NCBI GenBank assembly: GCA_949297565.1
Contig: CASFUI010000091.1
Span: 1-13,260 of the forward strand
Length of the DNA: 13,260 bases
Direction: 5' to 3'
From: an uncultured Eubacteriales bacterium
Lineage (GTDB): Bacteria > Bacillota > Clostridia > Lachnospirales > Lachnospiraceae
Shown: in pieces, positions 6,597 through 13,260 of the stretch
Position numbering within the stretch: the stretch's first letter is position 1
How the letters are laid out: the number at the start of each line of letters is the position of its first letter
Notes under the pieces: model-generated
Told to the model about the DNA's origin: nothing
Databases searched by the model: none
What the model saw: the letters and a program-made list of their open reading frames with translations, nothing else
Position numbers and translations under genes: made by a program

Positions 6597-7439
6597 GTGT
6601 GCTTTGTGGCGTGTATATTTTATCTGAGTGTATTCAAGAACCGGGCGTTTAGGAGTTCAACCGCGAAAAATGATTTGGATGTTTTAGGCAGTACACAGGC
6701 GGAAGAAAGTTCAGATTCTGCACAGGCAGAAGAGGAAACGCTTCCATCAGAGCAGAACAGTGATGACGGAGTTGTGGATGATACATTGGAATATTCAGAG
6801 ACTAACTATATTGATAATGAAGCTGAAACTCAAGATGATAATGTCCAATATAAGGCGGAGGAAGGCACGGAAGAGTATTGGAGAAAGTATGCCGATCCTG
6901 ACGATGAAATATGGAAGCCTGATACATACCCTGAGGAAACGGCTGATTTTGATTATCCTGAAGGGTGGCTTGATTATTTTTACAGTAAGCTGGATGAGCT
7001 AAAGACAATGTTTCCCGACGGTAAATATTGGAACAGCATGGGGTGCGGCTCTATGAGCTATTTGAATGTTACCGATGTGCCGTGCTGTCACTCCATATTC
7101 GGGGAGCTGTACTGCAATACCTACAACGGGCGGTCAAGCGAGGCTTATCCGTATGTTGATACGAGTACACAGTGCTGGGGATTTGCGAGTATGCTCAGTG
7201 ATTTTGTGTTTGGAAAAGATACTCCGGCTGTCAGATTTCTTAATTATGACAATATTCACATAGGAGACCAGGCAGTTATTTATAACAATTCGCATACGGT
7301 ATTTGTAATTGATAAGACAGACGAGTATGTTGTCGTGGCGGAGTGCAACGCAGATTATGAAGCCTGTATGATTTCATGGGGAAGAAAGATACCGAGAGAA
7401 GAGCTTACAGGATTTTATATAACAAGGTGGGAATGGTAG
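6597..7439 (+). CDS. Putative secreted or anchored papain-fold-like (CHAP/NlpC-P60-like) protein, start damaged
   Basis: The open frame encodes 280 residues from a GTG at 6597 that lacks a ribosome site; the natural start was probably TTG at 6552 (see that entry). A hydrophobic helix lies at residues ~1-17, then an acidic Glu/Asp/Ser-rich linker to ~110, then a globular C-terminal domain. That domain has a candidate Cys193 in QCWGFASMLSDFVFG, a GDQAVIY strand, His233 in SHTVFVIDK, and Glu249-Cys-Asn251. This Cys-His-(Glu/Asn) order is that of papain-fold cell-wall hydrolases and amidases. The hydrophobic helix suggests export with membrane retention. I do not recognise an exact family, and the catalytic assignment is inferred. 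No partner gene is adjacent: upstream is the flavodoxin operon, downstream a terminator and convergent genes. Confidence 0.6.
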   Translation: MCFVACIFYLSVFKNRAFRSSTAKNDLDVLGSTQAEESSDSAQAEEETLPSEQNSDDGVVDDTLEYSETNYIDNEAETQDDNVQYKAEEGTEEYWRKYADPDDEIWKPDTYPEETADFDYPEGWLDYFYSKLDELKTMFPDGKYWNSMGCGSMSYLNVTDVPCCHSIFGELYCNTYNGRSSEAYPYVDTSTQCWGFASMLSDFVFGKDTPAVRFLNYDNIHIGDQAVIYNNSHTVFVIDKTDEYVVVAECNADYEACMISWGRKIPREELTGFYITRWEW

Positions 7440-7560
7440 AAAAAATTTTTTGAGTTTTGTAACCAAATTTGATAACAATACGTATAAGTATATAGAGGAA
7501 GGAAAAATCCTATTCAATAAAATAGTCAATGAGAGGTCTGTGTAATGCAGACAGTAAAAG

Positions 7561-7602
7561 CCCCGTGGCAGTTAGTTATTCATAAACTGCCGCGGGGTTT
7601 TT
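7561..7602. terminator. Two-way intrinsic terminator between convergent genes
   Basis: CCCCGTGGCAGTT (7561-7573) pairs with AACTGCCGCGGGG (7585-7597) over 13 bp with one G-U wobble. It is followed by TTTTT on the plus strand, and an A-rich left flank gives Ts on the minus strand. It would serve the secreted-protein gene and dtd. The rest of 7440-7649 holds only a small GTCTG-TGTAATG-CAGAC repeat near 7537-7553. Confidence 0.85.
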
Positions 7603-7649
7603 GGTTTTATCGTTATGCCGTAATTTATAAAAATGTATTGGATTGAGCA

Positions 7650-8099
7650 TTATTCAAAATCCCGGCTGTCAATAACCACCGTAAAAGGTCCGTCATTTTC
7701 AAGACGGACTTTCATCTCTGCGCCGAATACGCCGGTCTCCACTTTTGGAACGCGCTCACGGCACAGCGATACAAATTTTTCGTAAAGCAGGTTAGCCGCG
7801 TCCGGAGAGCCCGCATGTACAAAGCTGGGGCGGTTTCCTTTACGGCAGTCCGCATAGAGCGTAAACTGGCTGACTATAAGCAGCTCCCCTCCGACGTCGT
7901 TAATTGAGAGATTGGTTTTTCCCTCTGCGTCTGCAAAGATGCGCAGCTTTACAATCTTGTCCGCAAATTTTGGAAGCATTTCTTCAGTATCCGTATCACA
8001 GGCGCCAAAAAGGATTAAAAGGCCATGACCTATTGAGCCGACTGTTTTATTGTCTATTGAAACATCCGCGGAGGTTACCCGCTGAATAACAAATCTCAT
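7650..8099 (-). CDS. dtd: D-aminoacyl-tRNA deacylase
   Basis: Protein of 149 residues, the standard DTD length. It begins MRFVIQRVTSADVSID, carries the active-site SQFTLYAD motif at 77-84 followed by CRKGNRPSF, and has the Gly-cisPro motif as NDGPFT (135-140). It cleaves D-amino acids, and glycine mischarged on tRNA-Ala, from tRNAs in the cytoplasm by an RNA-based mechanism, keeping D-residues out of proteins. AGGAG lies 9 bp before the ATG. It is just downstream of vanT on the same strand but has its own promoter-like sequence. The gene is usually placed near relA or elsewhere, so its place beside a D-serine-producing racemase is suggestive, though possibly coincidental. Confidence 0.95.
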   Translation of the reverse strand: MRFVIQRVTSADVSIDNKTVGSIGHGLLILFGACDTDTEEMLPKFADKIVKLRIFADAEGKTNLSINDVGGELLIVSQFTLYADCRKGNRPSFVHAGSPDAANLLYEKFVSLCRERVPKVETGVFGAEMKVRLENDGPFTVVIDSRDFE

Positions 8100-8135
8100 A
8101 TTGTCTTACTCCTGAAATATATTTTAGTCATGCGG

Positions 8136-8164
8136 ATTATAGCAGGTATTGCGGGAAAAGGCAA
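8136..8164 (-). promoter_or_regulatory. Predicted promoter of dtd
   Basis: On the minus strand TTGCCT (8164-8159) and TATAAT (8141-8136) are 17 bp apart, with TGC before the -10 giving an extended -10. It lies between vanT's stop and the dtd ribosome site, so dtd can be expressed independently of van induction. A weak GC-rich hairpin followed by TTTT overlaps the -35 region and may partly terminate vanT mRNA. Confidence 0.6.
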
Positions 8165-8180
8165 GCCGGGAAGCCGCCTG

Positions 8181-10502
8181 CTAAACTGCAATTCGTTTGA
8201 GTCGTTTTCCCAGCCTGCTTAAAAGTTCGTTTGTTATTGTTCCGGAGTTTTCGGCAAGCTCAGCGGCTTTAATGGTCATGTCTTTCGACTTTCCTATTAT
8301 AACGGCAATATCGCCTGCCTTAACGTCTTCTATGGCGCTTACGTCAACTATAGTCTGGTCCATACAGATAAGGCCAATAATGGGAGCTTTTTTTCCGTTT
8401 ATAAGCACATAGCCGCCTCCGTTAGAGAGATTTCGCGGAAGTCCGTCGGCGTAGCCGACTGTGAGAGCTGCGATTTTCATTTCGCGGTGAGCTGTAAAAG
8501 CCATGCTGTAGCCGGCACATTCCCCTTTATGTAGTGTGCGCACAGAAGATATTCGGGCTTTGAGTGAGAGCACAGGAGTAAGACTGTCCTGCCACAGCTC
8601 AGTGTCATCTTTTGAACTTAAAACTCCGTACAGCGCAATTCCCACGCGTGCGTAATCGCCCGCGAGCTGTGGATAATTTAAAAGTCCGTAGCTTGAAAGC
8701 AGGTGTACTTTGGGAATGTCAATTCCGTATGATTTAAGAGTATCGATAAGTTTTTTCAGTTCCAAAACCTGATTTGCCGTAAAAGCCTGTTGGGCGGGAT
8801 ATAAGCTGTCGTCTGCCGAGAGATGTGTGAAAATTCCTTCTGTTTTCAGGTTTTTAAATCCGGACGGAGAGTTTCCTGATAAGCTGAAAAATTTAAGTAT
8901 TTCGTCTGTATCTTCACTTCTTATGCCAAGCCTGTGCATTCCCGTGTCAATTCCTAAGTGAACACGTATCGTTTTTCCGTATTGATTTAACCGGCAGGCG
9001 TATTCATAATCAACGACTGTCTGTATCAGATTATAGCGCCGCAGCAGATAAAAGTCGTGAGGGCTGGTATAGCCCAGAATTAAAATATCACCTTTTATTC
9101 CGTTTTTTCTCAGCTCGACAGCTTCGTCAACACATGCGACGCAAAAGGAATTAATACCGAGTTTATTGAGCTCTTTTGAAATAAGCACAGCTCCGTGACC
9201 ATATGCGTCTGCCTTTACTGCCGGCATAAGCTCGCCGTTTGGAATAAGCGACTGCAAAAAGTAAACATTCTTTGCAAGCGCAGCTCTGTCTAATTCAATC
9301 CATGCTCTTGTACGCCCGTCGTCTGACGGCATGTGTACCGCCAAAGACTCAGTATTTCGTGGCATTTTGATTTTTCCGTGTTTAAACGGATTGGAACTGC
9401 CGGATATAAAATAAACAAATAAAAATGCGGTTAAAAACGATAACAGTGTAACTGCCAGAAAGTGAACAAGGCTGTTTTCAACAAGTATCGAGCTGAGATG
9501 CAGAGGCTTTGCAATATCTCTTACGGCAATTATTACGGCAGGATGAATTACATATACTATTGCGGACAAAGGCCGGAAGGCAGGTTTTTGAGAAAGACGC
9601 CATTGCAGCAGGAGCTGATATAGGAAAAACATTGTCGGGATAAGCATGAAATACATGCTGTCATGTCGCTGGATATGGTTTAAATGGAGTGCAAAGCCCT
9701 CCGCTGTCATAGCACAGAGGGATATTATAAAGCCTGAAATGCATGCTTTATGTCTCATGCGAAGATGCAGCCTGCGCATCCATACACCCATTAAAAGAAA
9801 AAACGGTGCAAAAAACAGTCCGTTGCGGGTGTACGAGAAAATATTAAAAAGCCATTCATAAACAGTTTCTATTGCAGGAATGTTTTTGACAACGCCGAAA
9901 TAACTGTCCCCAAATAAGCCGATAATGTAAAGCACGGCAGACACAGCGGTCATTGCCGTAATGGACATGAAACGGCTGAGCGTGAATATTAAAATGCAGC
10001 CGATAATGCATGCGCTGAAATACCACAGATGATAAAAGGTTCCGTCAAAAATCAGCATTTTTAAAATTTTCGCCGCAGATAAATTATTGTAATGTCCCGC
10101 GTAAATACCGATTGGAATATATATTATTATTGAGGCGTAATAGATAAGAGCTATTTTTTTAATATAGGCAGTCAGCTTTCTTATATTTTGGGAGTCTGAA
10201 ATATCTTTTCTGCCGGTTAAATCCTTTTTTCCATGACCTGATTTTTTGCGTATTATATCTGATACAACAAACTGACCGGTTACCATAAAGAAGAAAGGAA
10301 CGGCAATTCTTGAGAGTATGCGTGTCAGAAAGAAATCAGCATTTTGATTAAAGTTTTCCAGGGGTGAGGTATGAATTGCAATAATCATGACCGCAGCTAT
10401 TAATCTGAATACATCAAGCCCTCCGCTTTTGGTGTGAGTCTGTGAGGTATTCCTCATCTGCGCGTGACCGGAGTCTGTTGTCTGAGTCTGTCTGATTTTC
10501 AT
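8181..10502 (-). CDS. vanT: VanT-type membrane-bound serine racemase
   Basis: Protein of 773 residues with the two-part VanT architecture. Residues ~27-370 are an acyltransferase-3-like membrane domain with about ten hydrophobic helices, starting GGLDVFRLIAAVMIIAIHT. Residues ~397-773 are an alanine-racemase-fold domain with PLP Lys430 in AVKADAYGHG, the RVGIALYG phosphate loop (619-626), catalytic Tyr665 in AGYSMAF and CMDQ at 713-716. Near the C-terminus TITNEL places Asn758 where alanine racemases have Tyr in TINYEV; this Tyr-to-Asn change is characteristic of VanT serine racemases. It would convert L-Ser to D-Ser for D-Ala-D-Ser synthesis. GGAGG lies 7 bp before the start, so 10502 is well supported even though it sits inside the end of vanXY. 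The gene is intact. Confidence 0.93.
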   Translation of the reverse strand: MKIRQTQTTDSGHAQMRNTSQTHTKSGGLDVFRLIAAVMIIAIHTSPLENFNQNADFFLTRILSRIAVPFFFMVTGQFVVSDIIRKKSGHGKKDLTGRKDISDSQNIRKLTAYIKKIALIYYASIIIYIPIGIYAGHYNNLSAAKILKMLIFDGTFYHLWYFSACIIGCILIFTLSRFMSITAMTAVSAVLYIIGLFGDSYFGVVKNIPAIETVYEWLFNIFSYTRNGLFFAPFFLLMGVWMRRLHLRMRHKACISGFIISLCAMTAEGFALHLNHIQRHDSMYFMLIPTMFFLYQLLLQWRLSQKPAFRPLSAIVYVIHPAVIIAVRDIAKPLHLSSILVENSLVHFLAVTLLSFLTAFLFVYFISGSSNPFKHGKIKMPRNTESLAVHMPSDDGRTRAWIELDRAALAKNVYFLQSLIPNGELMPAVKADAYGHGAVLISKELNKLGINSFCVACVDEAVELRKNGIKGDILILGYTSPHDFYLLRRYNLIQTVVDYEYACRLNQYGKTIRVHLGIDTGMHRLGIRSEDTDEILKFFSLSGNSPSGFKNLKTEGIFTHLSADDSLYPAQQAFTANQVLELKKLIDTLKSYGIDIPKVHLLSSYGLLNYPQLAGDYARVGIALYGVLSSKDDTELWQDSLTPVLSLKARISSVRTLHKGECAGYSMAFTAHREMKIAALTVGYADGLPRNLSNGGGYVLINGKKAPIIGLICMDQTIVDVSAIEDVKAGDIAVIIGKSKDMTIKAAELAENSGTITNELLSRLGKRLKRIAV

Positions 10503-11256
10503 GTAGCTGCCTCCATTCTGTTATGATAAAACCGTCTGAATTATTTCCTGAAATGCTGTACGGACATTTTTCGTTAATATTTAAAATAGTTCTGGAAATG
10601 TTGTCTGCATTTAAGTATGAGATATGAACGCTATGGTTGCCGATTGAAATTATGTAAGGGTTGTCGTTGTAGGTGTGTTTTTTTATAAAATCCATATATT
10701 CCTCAAGAGTAAGGTTGTTTTGTTTTATGATTTTTGCATGTGGTGCGCCTACATACCTAAAATGCCACGGCTCATGTCCGATACCTGTAATTGCCTCTTT
10801 TCCAGAGGGATAGCGTTCAATAAAACCATAGTCTGCCGCCAGCTCACGAAATTTCTGGCATATTCCATGATAAGGAAATTCAGGGCAGATAAAATCAATT
10901 TTTTCCTGTTTTAGTCCCAAATCTATTGCAAGCCCGGTCTGGTGTTCGCTGTGTCCCGGATATGCCACATACTTTCGTGCAAATTCAATCCCATCTGTTT
11001 TTACTGTGTCATTCCAAATTTTCTGCTGTTCATCAAACGGCCGGTAGCCGCTCACAGGAACAATAAAATCCCAGCCGTTAATTTCGCTCATGAGCTTATC
11101 AAGCAAAACCGCTGCCTGTCTTTCCATTAGAATATCCTTTTGTCTGCCGACAGAGGTCAGCACGTCAGGAGCATGCTGTGAAAAGCTGTATATTGAATTG
11201 ACCAAAATCAGGCTTCCGCTGTAAATTTTGCTGTGTGATAGTAAAATTTCTTTCAT
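10414..11256 (-). CDS. vanXY: VanXY-type D,D-dipeptidase/D,D-carboxypeptidase
   Basis: Protein of 280 residues with the M15/VanY zinc-peptidase core. The SxHxxGxAxD motif spans Ser103-Asp112 (zinc ligands His105 and Asp112). The ExxxH-type motif EPWHFRYVG begins at Glu162 with catalytic Glu162 and zinc ligand His165. There is no signal peptide or membrane anchor, which points to cytoplasmic VanXY rather than VanY. It would hydrolyse D-Ala-D-Ala and trim the terminal D-Ala of precursors. AGGAGG lies 6 bp before the ATG. The protein has a roughly 30-residue polar, Arg/Asp-rich C-terminal extension beyond the usual end (after DGFIITEWRQ) and overlaps vanT by 89 bp in another frame. It is the middle gene of the vanG-XY-T operon and is intact apart from the extension. 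Confidence 0.93.
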   Translation of the reverse strand: MKEILLSHSKIYSGSLILVNSIYSFSQHAPDVLTSVGRQKDILMERQAAVLLDKLMSEINGWDFIVPVSGYRPFDEQQKIWNDTVKTDGIEFARKYVAYPGHSEHQTGLAIDLGLKQEKIDFICPEFPYHGICQKFRELAADYGFIERYPSGKEAITGIGHEPWHFRYVGAPHAKIIKQNNLTLEEYMDFIKKHTYNDNPYIISIGNHSVHISYLNADNISRTILNINEKCPYSISGNNSDGFIITEWRQLHENQTDSDNRLRSRADEEYLTDSHQKRRA

Positions 11257-11315
11257 TGTCGTCCTCCTATGTTATTGTTGGTAATTCTTTGAGCACAGAC
11301 TGTCTTTGTATTTTG

Positions 11316-12380
11316 TTATTCTTTAATACTGTTTTCTATAATCTGCGTAAGTATTTCCCTAAATGAGAAGCCTGCGGCTTTCATCATTCCGGGATAGCGG
11401 CTGTGCTCTGTAAATCCCGGTATTGTATTTATCTCGTTGAAAACAATTTCACCTTCAGGTGTGAGAAACATATCCACGCGGGCAAATACCTGACAGCCCA
11501 GTGTCTTATAGATATGCTTGGCTGTCATTTTGATTTCTTCAGCTTTTTCTTTAGAAATTCGTGCAGGTACATAAATCTTTGAGGATTTAAGCGTATATTT
11601 TTCCGTAAAATCAAAAAATCCGTTTGACAATTCTATTTCATCTATCTCGCCTGTCGTGAGTTAGTTTGTTCCTAGAACTGCACACCCAACTTCAAAGCCA
11701 TTGATATTTTCTTCAAGAATTACTTCATTGTCATATTCAAAGGCGCCGCATATTGCATCCTCGAGGGTGCTTTCTGTCTGAACTTTTGTAATCCCGTAAG
11801 AAGAGCCGGCTTTAACAGGTTTTACAAACACGGGATAGCCAACCGTTTCGGCAAATTCATAGGCAATTTTTAAATCGGAGACGGAGTTTAGCACAAGCGA
11901 TTTCGGAACATGCACTCCTGCTGCGCCTGCCAGTCTGTGAGCGCGGTCCTTATCCATACACAGGGCTGAGGAGAGTACACCGCAGCCGGCAAGCGGAATC
12001 CCGGCTGCCTGCACAATGCCCTGTACAGTACCGTCCTCGCCGTTTTTTCCGTGGAGTACCGGAAGTACCGCGTCAAGTTCTATCCGTCTTACGTCTTCGT
12101 TTTCTAAGACTATAAGCTCGTGACGGCTTCGGTTTGGAGAGATAACGGCAGGAGTACACATACCGCTTTCCAGCCATGTGTCATTTTGTATGGCGTAGGT
12201 AGTGCCGGTATAGTAAAACCAGTCTCCTTTTTTTGATATTCCAACCATTACAGCGGAGTATCTTTTCGTATCAAGATTTTTAAGTACCGCCGAGGCTGAT
12301 TCTAAAGAAACGCTGTACTCAGGTGAACAGCCTCCGAAAATAACAGCAATATTTTTTGTTTTTTTATCAAGTTTGCACAT
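11316..12380 (-). pseudogene. vanG: VanG-type D-alanine-D-serine ligase, interrupted by one in-frame stop
   Basis: A 354-codon ligase frame is intact except for TAA at codon 240. N-terminal features are IAVIFGGCSPEYSVSLESAS (11-30), HGKNGEDGTVQG (110-121), MDKDRAH (142-148) and KPVKAGSSYGITKV (187-200). After the stop the same frame continues GEIDEIELSNGFFDF, EKYTLKSSKI (260-269, as in D-Ala-D-Ser ligases) and the metal/ATP motif VFNEINTIPGFT (313-324). VanG proteins have Glu at the stop position, so GAA to TAA is the simplest cause. The 239-residue product would lack the ATP-grasp catalytic end. AAAGGAG lies about 8-9 bp before the ATG. VanXY starts 59 bp downstream. Possible readings are a decayed gene, a strain-specific mutation or a sequence error; termination codon UAA followed by C is a comparatively leaky context. 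Confidence 0.9.
11661..11663 (-). other. In-frame TAA nonsense codon in the ligase gene
   Basis: The plus-strand bases TTA at 11661-11663 read TAA between ...AVLGTN and LTTGEIDEIE. No frameshift is involved: the two halves are separated by an exact multiple of three and both align with VanG. Confidence 0.9.
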
Positions 12381-12446
12381 AACATTAATCTCCTTTCAGT
12401 CAGCAGGAACAAGCTGCGCGCTTTTTTCAGCGGGATAGCGCATTTG

Positions 12447-12485
12447 TAATCTACAGGAAGTTCAGAGAACTTTCCTATTAGATTA
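12447..12485. promoter_or_regulatory. Imperfect inverted repeat upstream of the vanG-XY-T operon
   Basis: TAATCTACAGGAAGTTC and GAACTTTCCTATTAGATTA form ~17-bp arms around an AGA loop, with one extra base and small mismatches. It sits between the vanS terminator and the ligase ribosome site, where the VanR-controlled promoter should be, and has no T-tract in the operon's direction. A regulator-binding site or leader hairpin are possibilities. I could not place a convincing -35/-10 pair, as is common for VanR-activated promoters. Confidence 0.4.
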
Positions 12486-12527
12486 AAAAATATCCTGTTC
12501 TGATACTGAAAGTGTATCAAAACAGGA
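12485..12527 (-). terminator. Intrinsic terminator after vanS
   Basis: On the minus strand TCCTGTTTTGATAC and GTATCAGAACAGGA pair over 14 bp with one mismatch/wobble around a 7-nt loop, followed by TATTTTTT. It separates the sensor-kinase gene from the ligase operon, so the resistance genes need their own promoter. Confidence 0.8.
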
Positions 12528-12600
12528 CATTTTAAGTTTGCGTAAATAGTTATTAAAATCTTATAAAACTGTGACTAATTTCTTACAATTTTATGACATT

Positions 12601-13260
12601 TTAAATTCTGTCGGGCAGAAATATTGTGAACTTTATAGTTTCATTTTCACTCTCTGCCTGAATTATGCCGCCGTGAAGCTCAACAATTTCCTTTGAGATT
12701 GCAAGACCAAGTCCTGAGCCGCCGGTGGAAGTTGAGCGGGATGAGTCAAGACGGAAGAACTGCTCAAATATGCGGTTTAGCTTGTCGGCTGGAATTGTCT
12801 TTCCGTGGTTGCTTACAATAATGCACACGCCTCCGTTTATCTTTTCCAGAGACAGATAAATTTCTGTATCGCGGTAGCTGTAATTTACGGCATTGCGCAA
12901 AAGATTGTCAAAAACGCGTTCAAGTTTATTTCTGTCACAGAAAAATTCTACATTCGGCGCAAGATTTGTATTAATTGTCAGGTTCTTTTCAGATAAGATA
13001 GGGTTAAATTCATACGCAATCTGTTCAAGCATCATTGTCAGATTGGTGAGTTCAGGCTCCAAGGTCAGCGCATTCAGGTTAAAGCGGGTAATATCAAAAA
13101 ACTCATTTATAAGCTCTTCAAGGCGCTCTGCTTTTTCAAGTGCAATTCCGGTATATCTTGCGCGCAGCTCAGGCGAAATCTGCGGCTCGTCTCGCAGAAG
13201 AGTCAGATAGCCTATAACACTTGTAAGAGGAGTTTTTAAGTCATGTGCAAGATATATAAT
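12601..13260 (-). CDS. vanS: VanS-type sensor histidine kinase (C-terminal part, runs off the window)
   Basis: The frame is open to the window edge, giving 219 residues of C-terminus. The H-box YLAHDLKTPLTSVIGYL begins at the third visible residue, with the phospho-acceptor His sixth. The N-box DRNKLERVFDNLLRNAVNYS, F-box RIFEQFFRLDSSRS and G2 motif TGGSGLGLAISKEI follow in order, so both the dimerisation/phosphotransfer and ATP-binding domains are complete. The sensor and membrane segments lie outside. H-box wording and position upstream of the ligase gene indicate VanS, which senses glycopeptide stress and phosphorylates VanR, expected further right. It is separated from the ligase gene by a terminator, so it is expressed separately from the vanG-XY-T operon. 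Confidence 0.88.
   Translation of the reverse strand: MIYLAHDLKTPLTSVIGYLTLLRDEPQISPELRARYTGIALEKAERLEELINEFFDITRFNLNALTLEPELTNLTMMLEQIAYEFNPILSEKNLTINTNLAPNVEFFCDRNKLERVFDNLLRNAVNYSYRDTEIYLSLEKINGGVCIIVSNHGKTIPADKLNRIFEQFFRLDSSRSTSTGGSGLGLAISKEIVELHGGIIQAESENETIKFTIFLPDRI

Noticed and set aside
7544..7645. Short open frame of about 33 codons
   Set aside because: It is made almost entirely of the terminator hairpin between convergent genes.
12893..13210. Plus-strand open frame opposite vanS
   Set aside because: The minus strand holds the conserved H-box and N-box of a histidine kinase; the plus frame is a shadow.
8181..13260. van cluster as part of a visible mobile element
   Set aside because: There is no integrase, transposase, att-like repeat or conjugation gene in the window; the cluster may still be on an element with borders outside it.

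Overview
The window looks like chromosome from a low-GC, anaerobic gut Firmicute (class Clostridia, probably Lachnospiraceae-like). I infer this from the AT-rich intergenic DNA, the strong AGGAGG-type ribosome sites, the DUF3793/flavodoxin/DUF2325 iron-type operon and a chromosomal vanG-type cluster. No rRNA, tRNA, CRISPR array, transposase or integrase is visible.

Plus strand, 1-7439, carries four transcription units. (1) A nitrilase-superfamily amidase (316-1257) is followed by a class I/II PLP aminotransferase (1292-2479); together they could form a transaminase/omega-amidase pair. A terminator lies at about 2585-2621, with a second inverted repeat and a promoter-like sequence just before it. 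(2) A membrane chemoreceptor (3030-4715) has its own extended -10 promoter and a terminator. (3) A likely metal-regulated operon holds a DUF3793 protein, a flavodoxin and a DUF2325 protein (5011-6414). Its promoter is overlapped at the predicted start by an AGTTAG-N6-CTAACT palindrome. (4) A secreted or anchored papain-fold-like protein (6597-7439) has its original signal-peptide start cut off by an in-frame TAA.

A strong two-way terminator (7561-7602) separates these from the convergent minus-strand block.

Minus strand, read from 13260 down to 7650: the 3' part of a VanS-type sensor kinase; a terminator; a VanG-type D-Ala-D-Ser ligase gene; vanXY (cytoplasmic D,D-peptidase); vanT (membrane-bound serine racemase); and, from its own promoter, dtd (D-aminoacyl-tRNA deacylase). 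VanT would make D-Ser, the ligase would make D-Ala-D-Ser and VanXY would remove D-Ala-D-Ala, giving altered peptidoglycan precursors under VanRS control. However, the ligase has a single in-frame TAA at codon 240 with the frame intact on both sides, so the cluster as written lacks its central enzyme. VanXY also runs about 30 codons into vanT.

The most notable points are the nonsense codon in vanG, a second nonsense codon in the secreted protein, the vanXY/vanT overlap, the metal-type operator on the flavodoxin operon, and a duplicated 18-mer in the chemoreceptor leader. I did not find a clearly new multi-gene system. The least characterised coding sequence is the papain-fold-like secreted protein.
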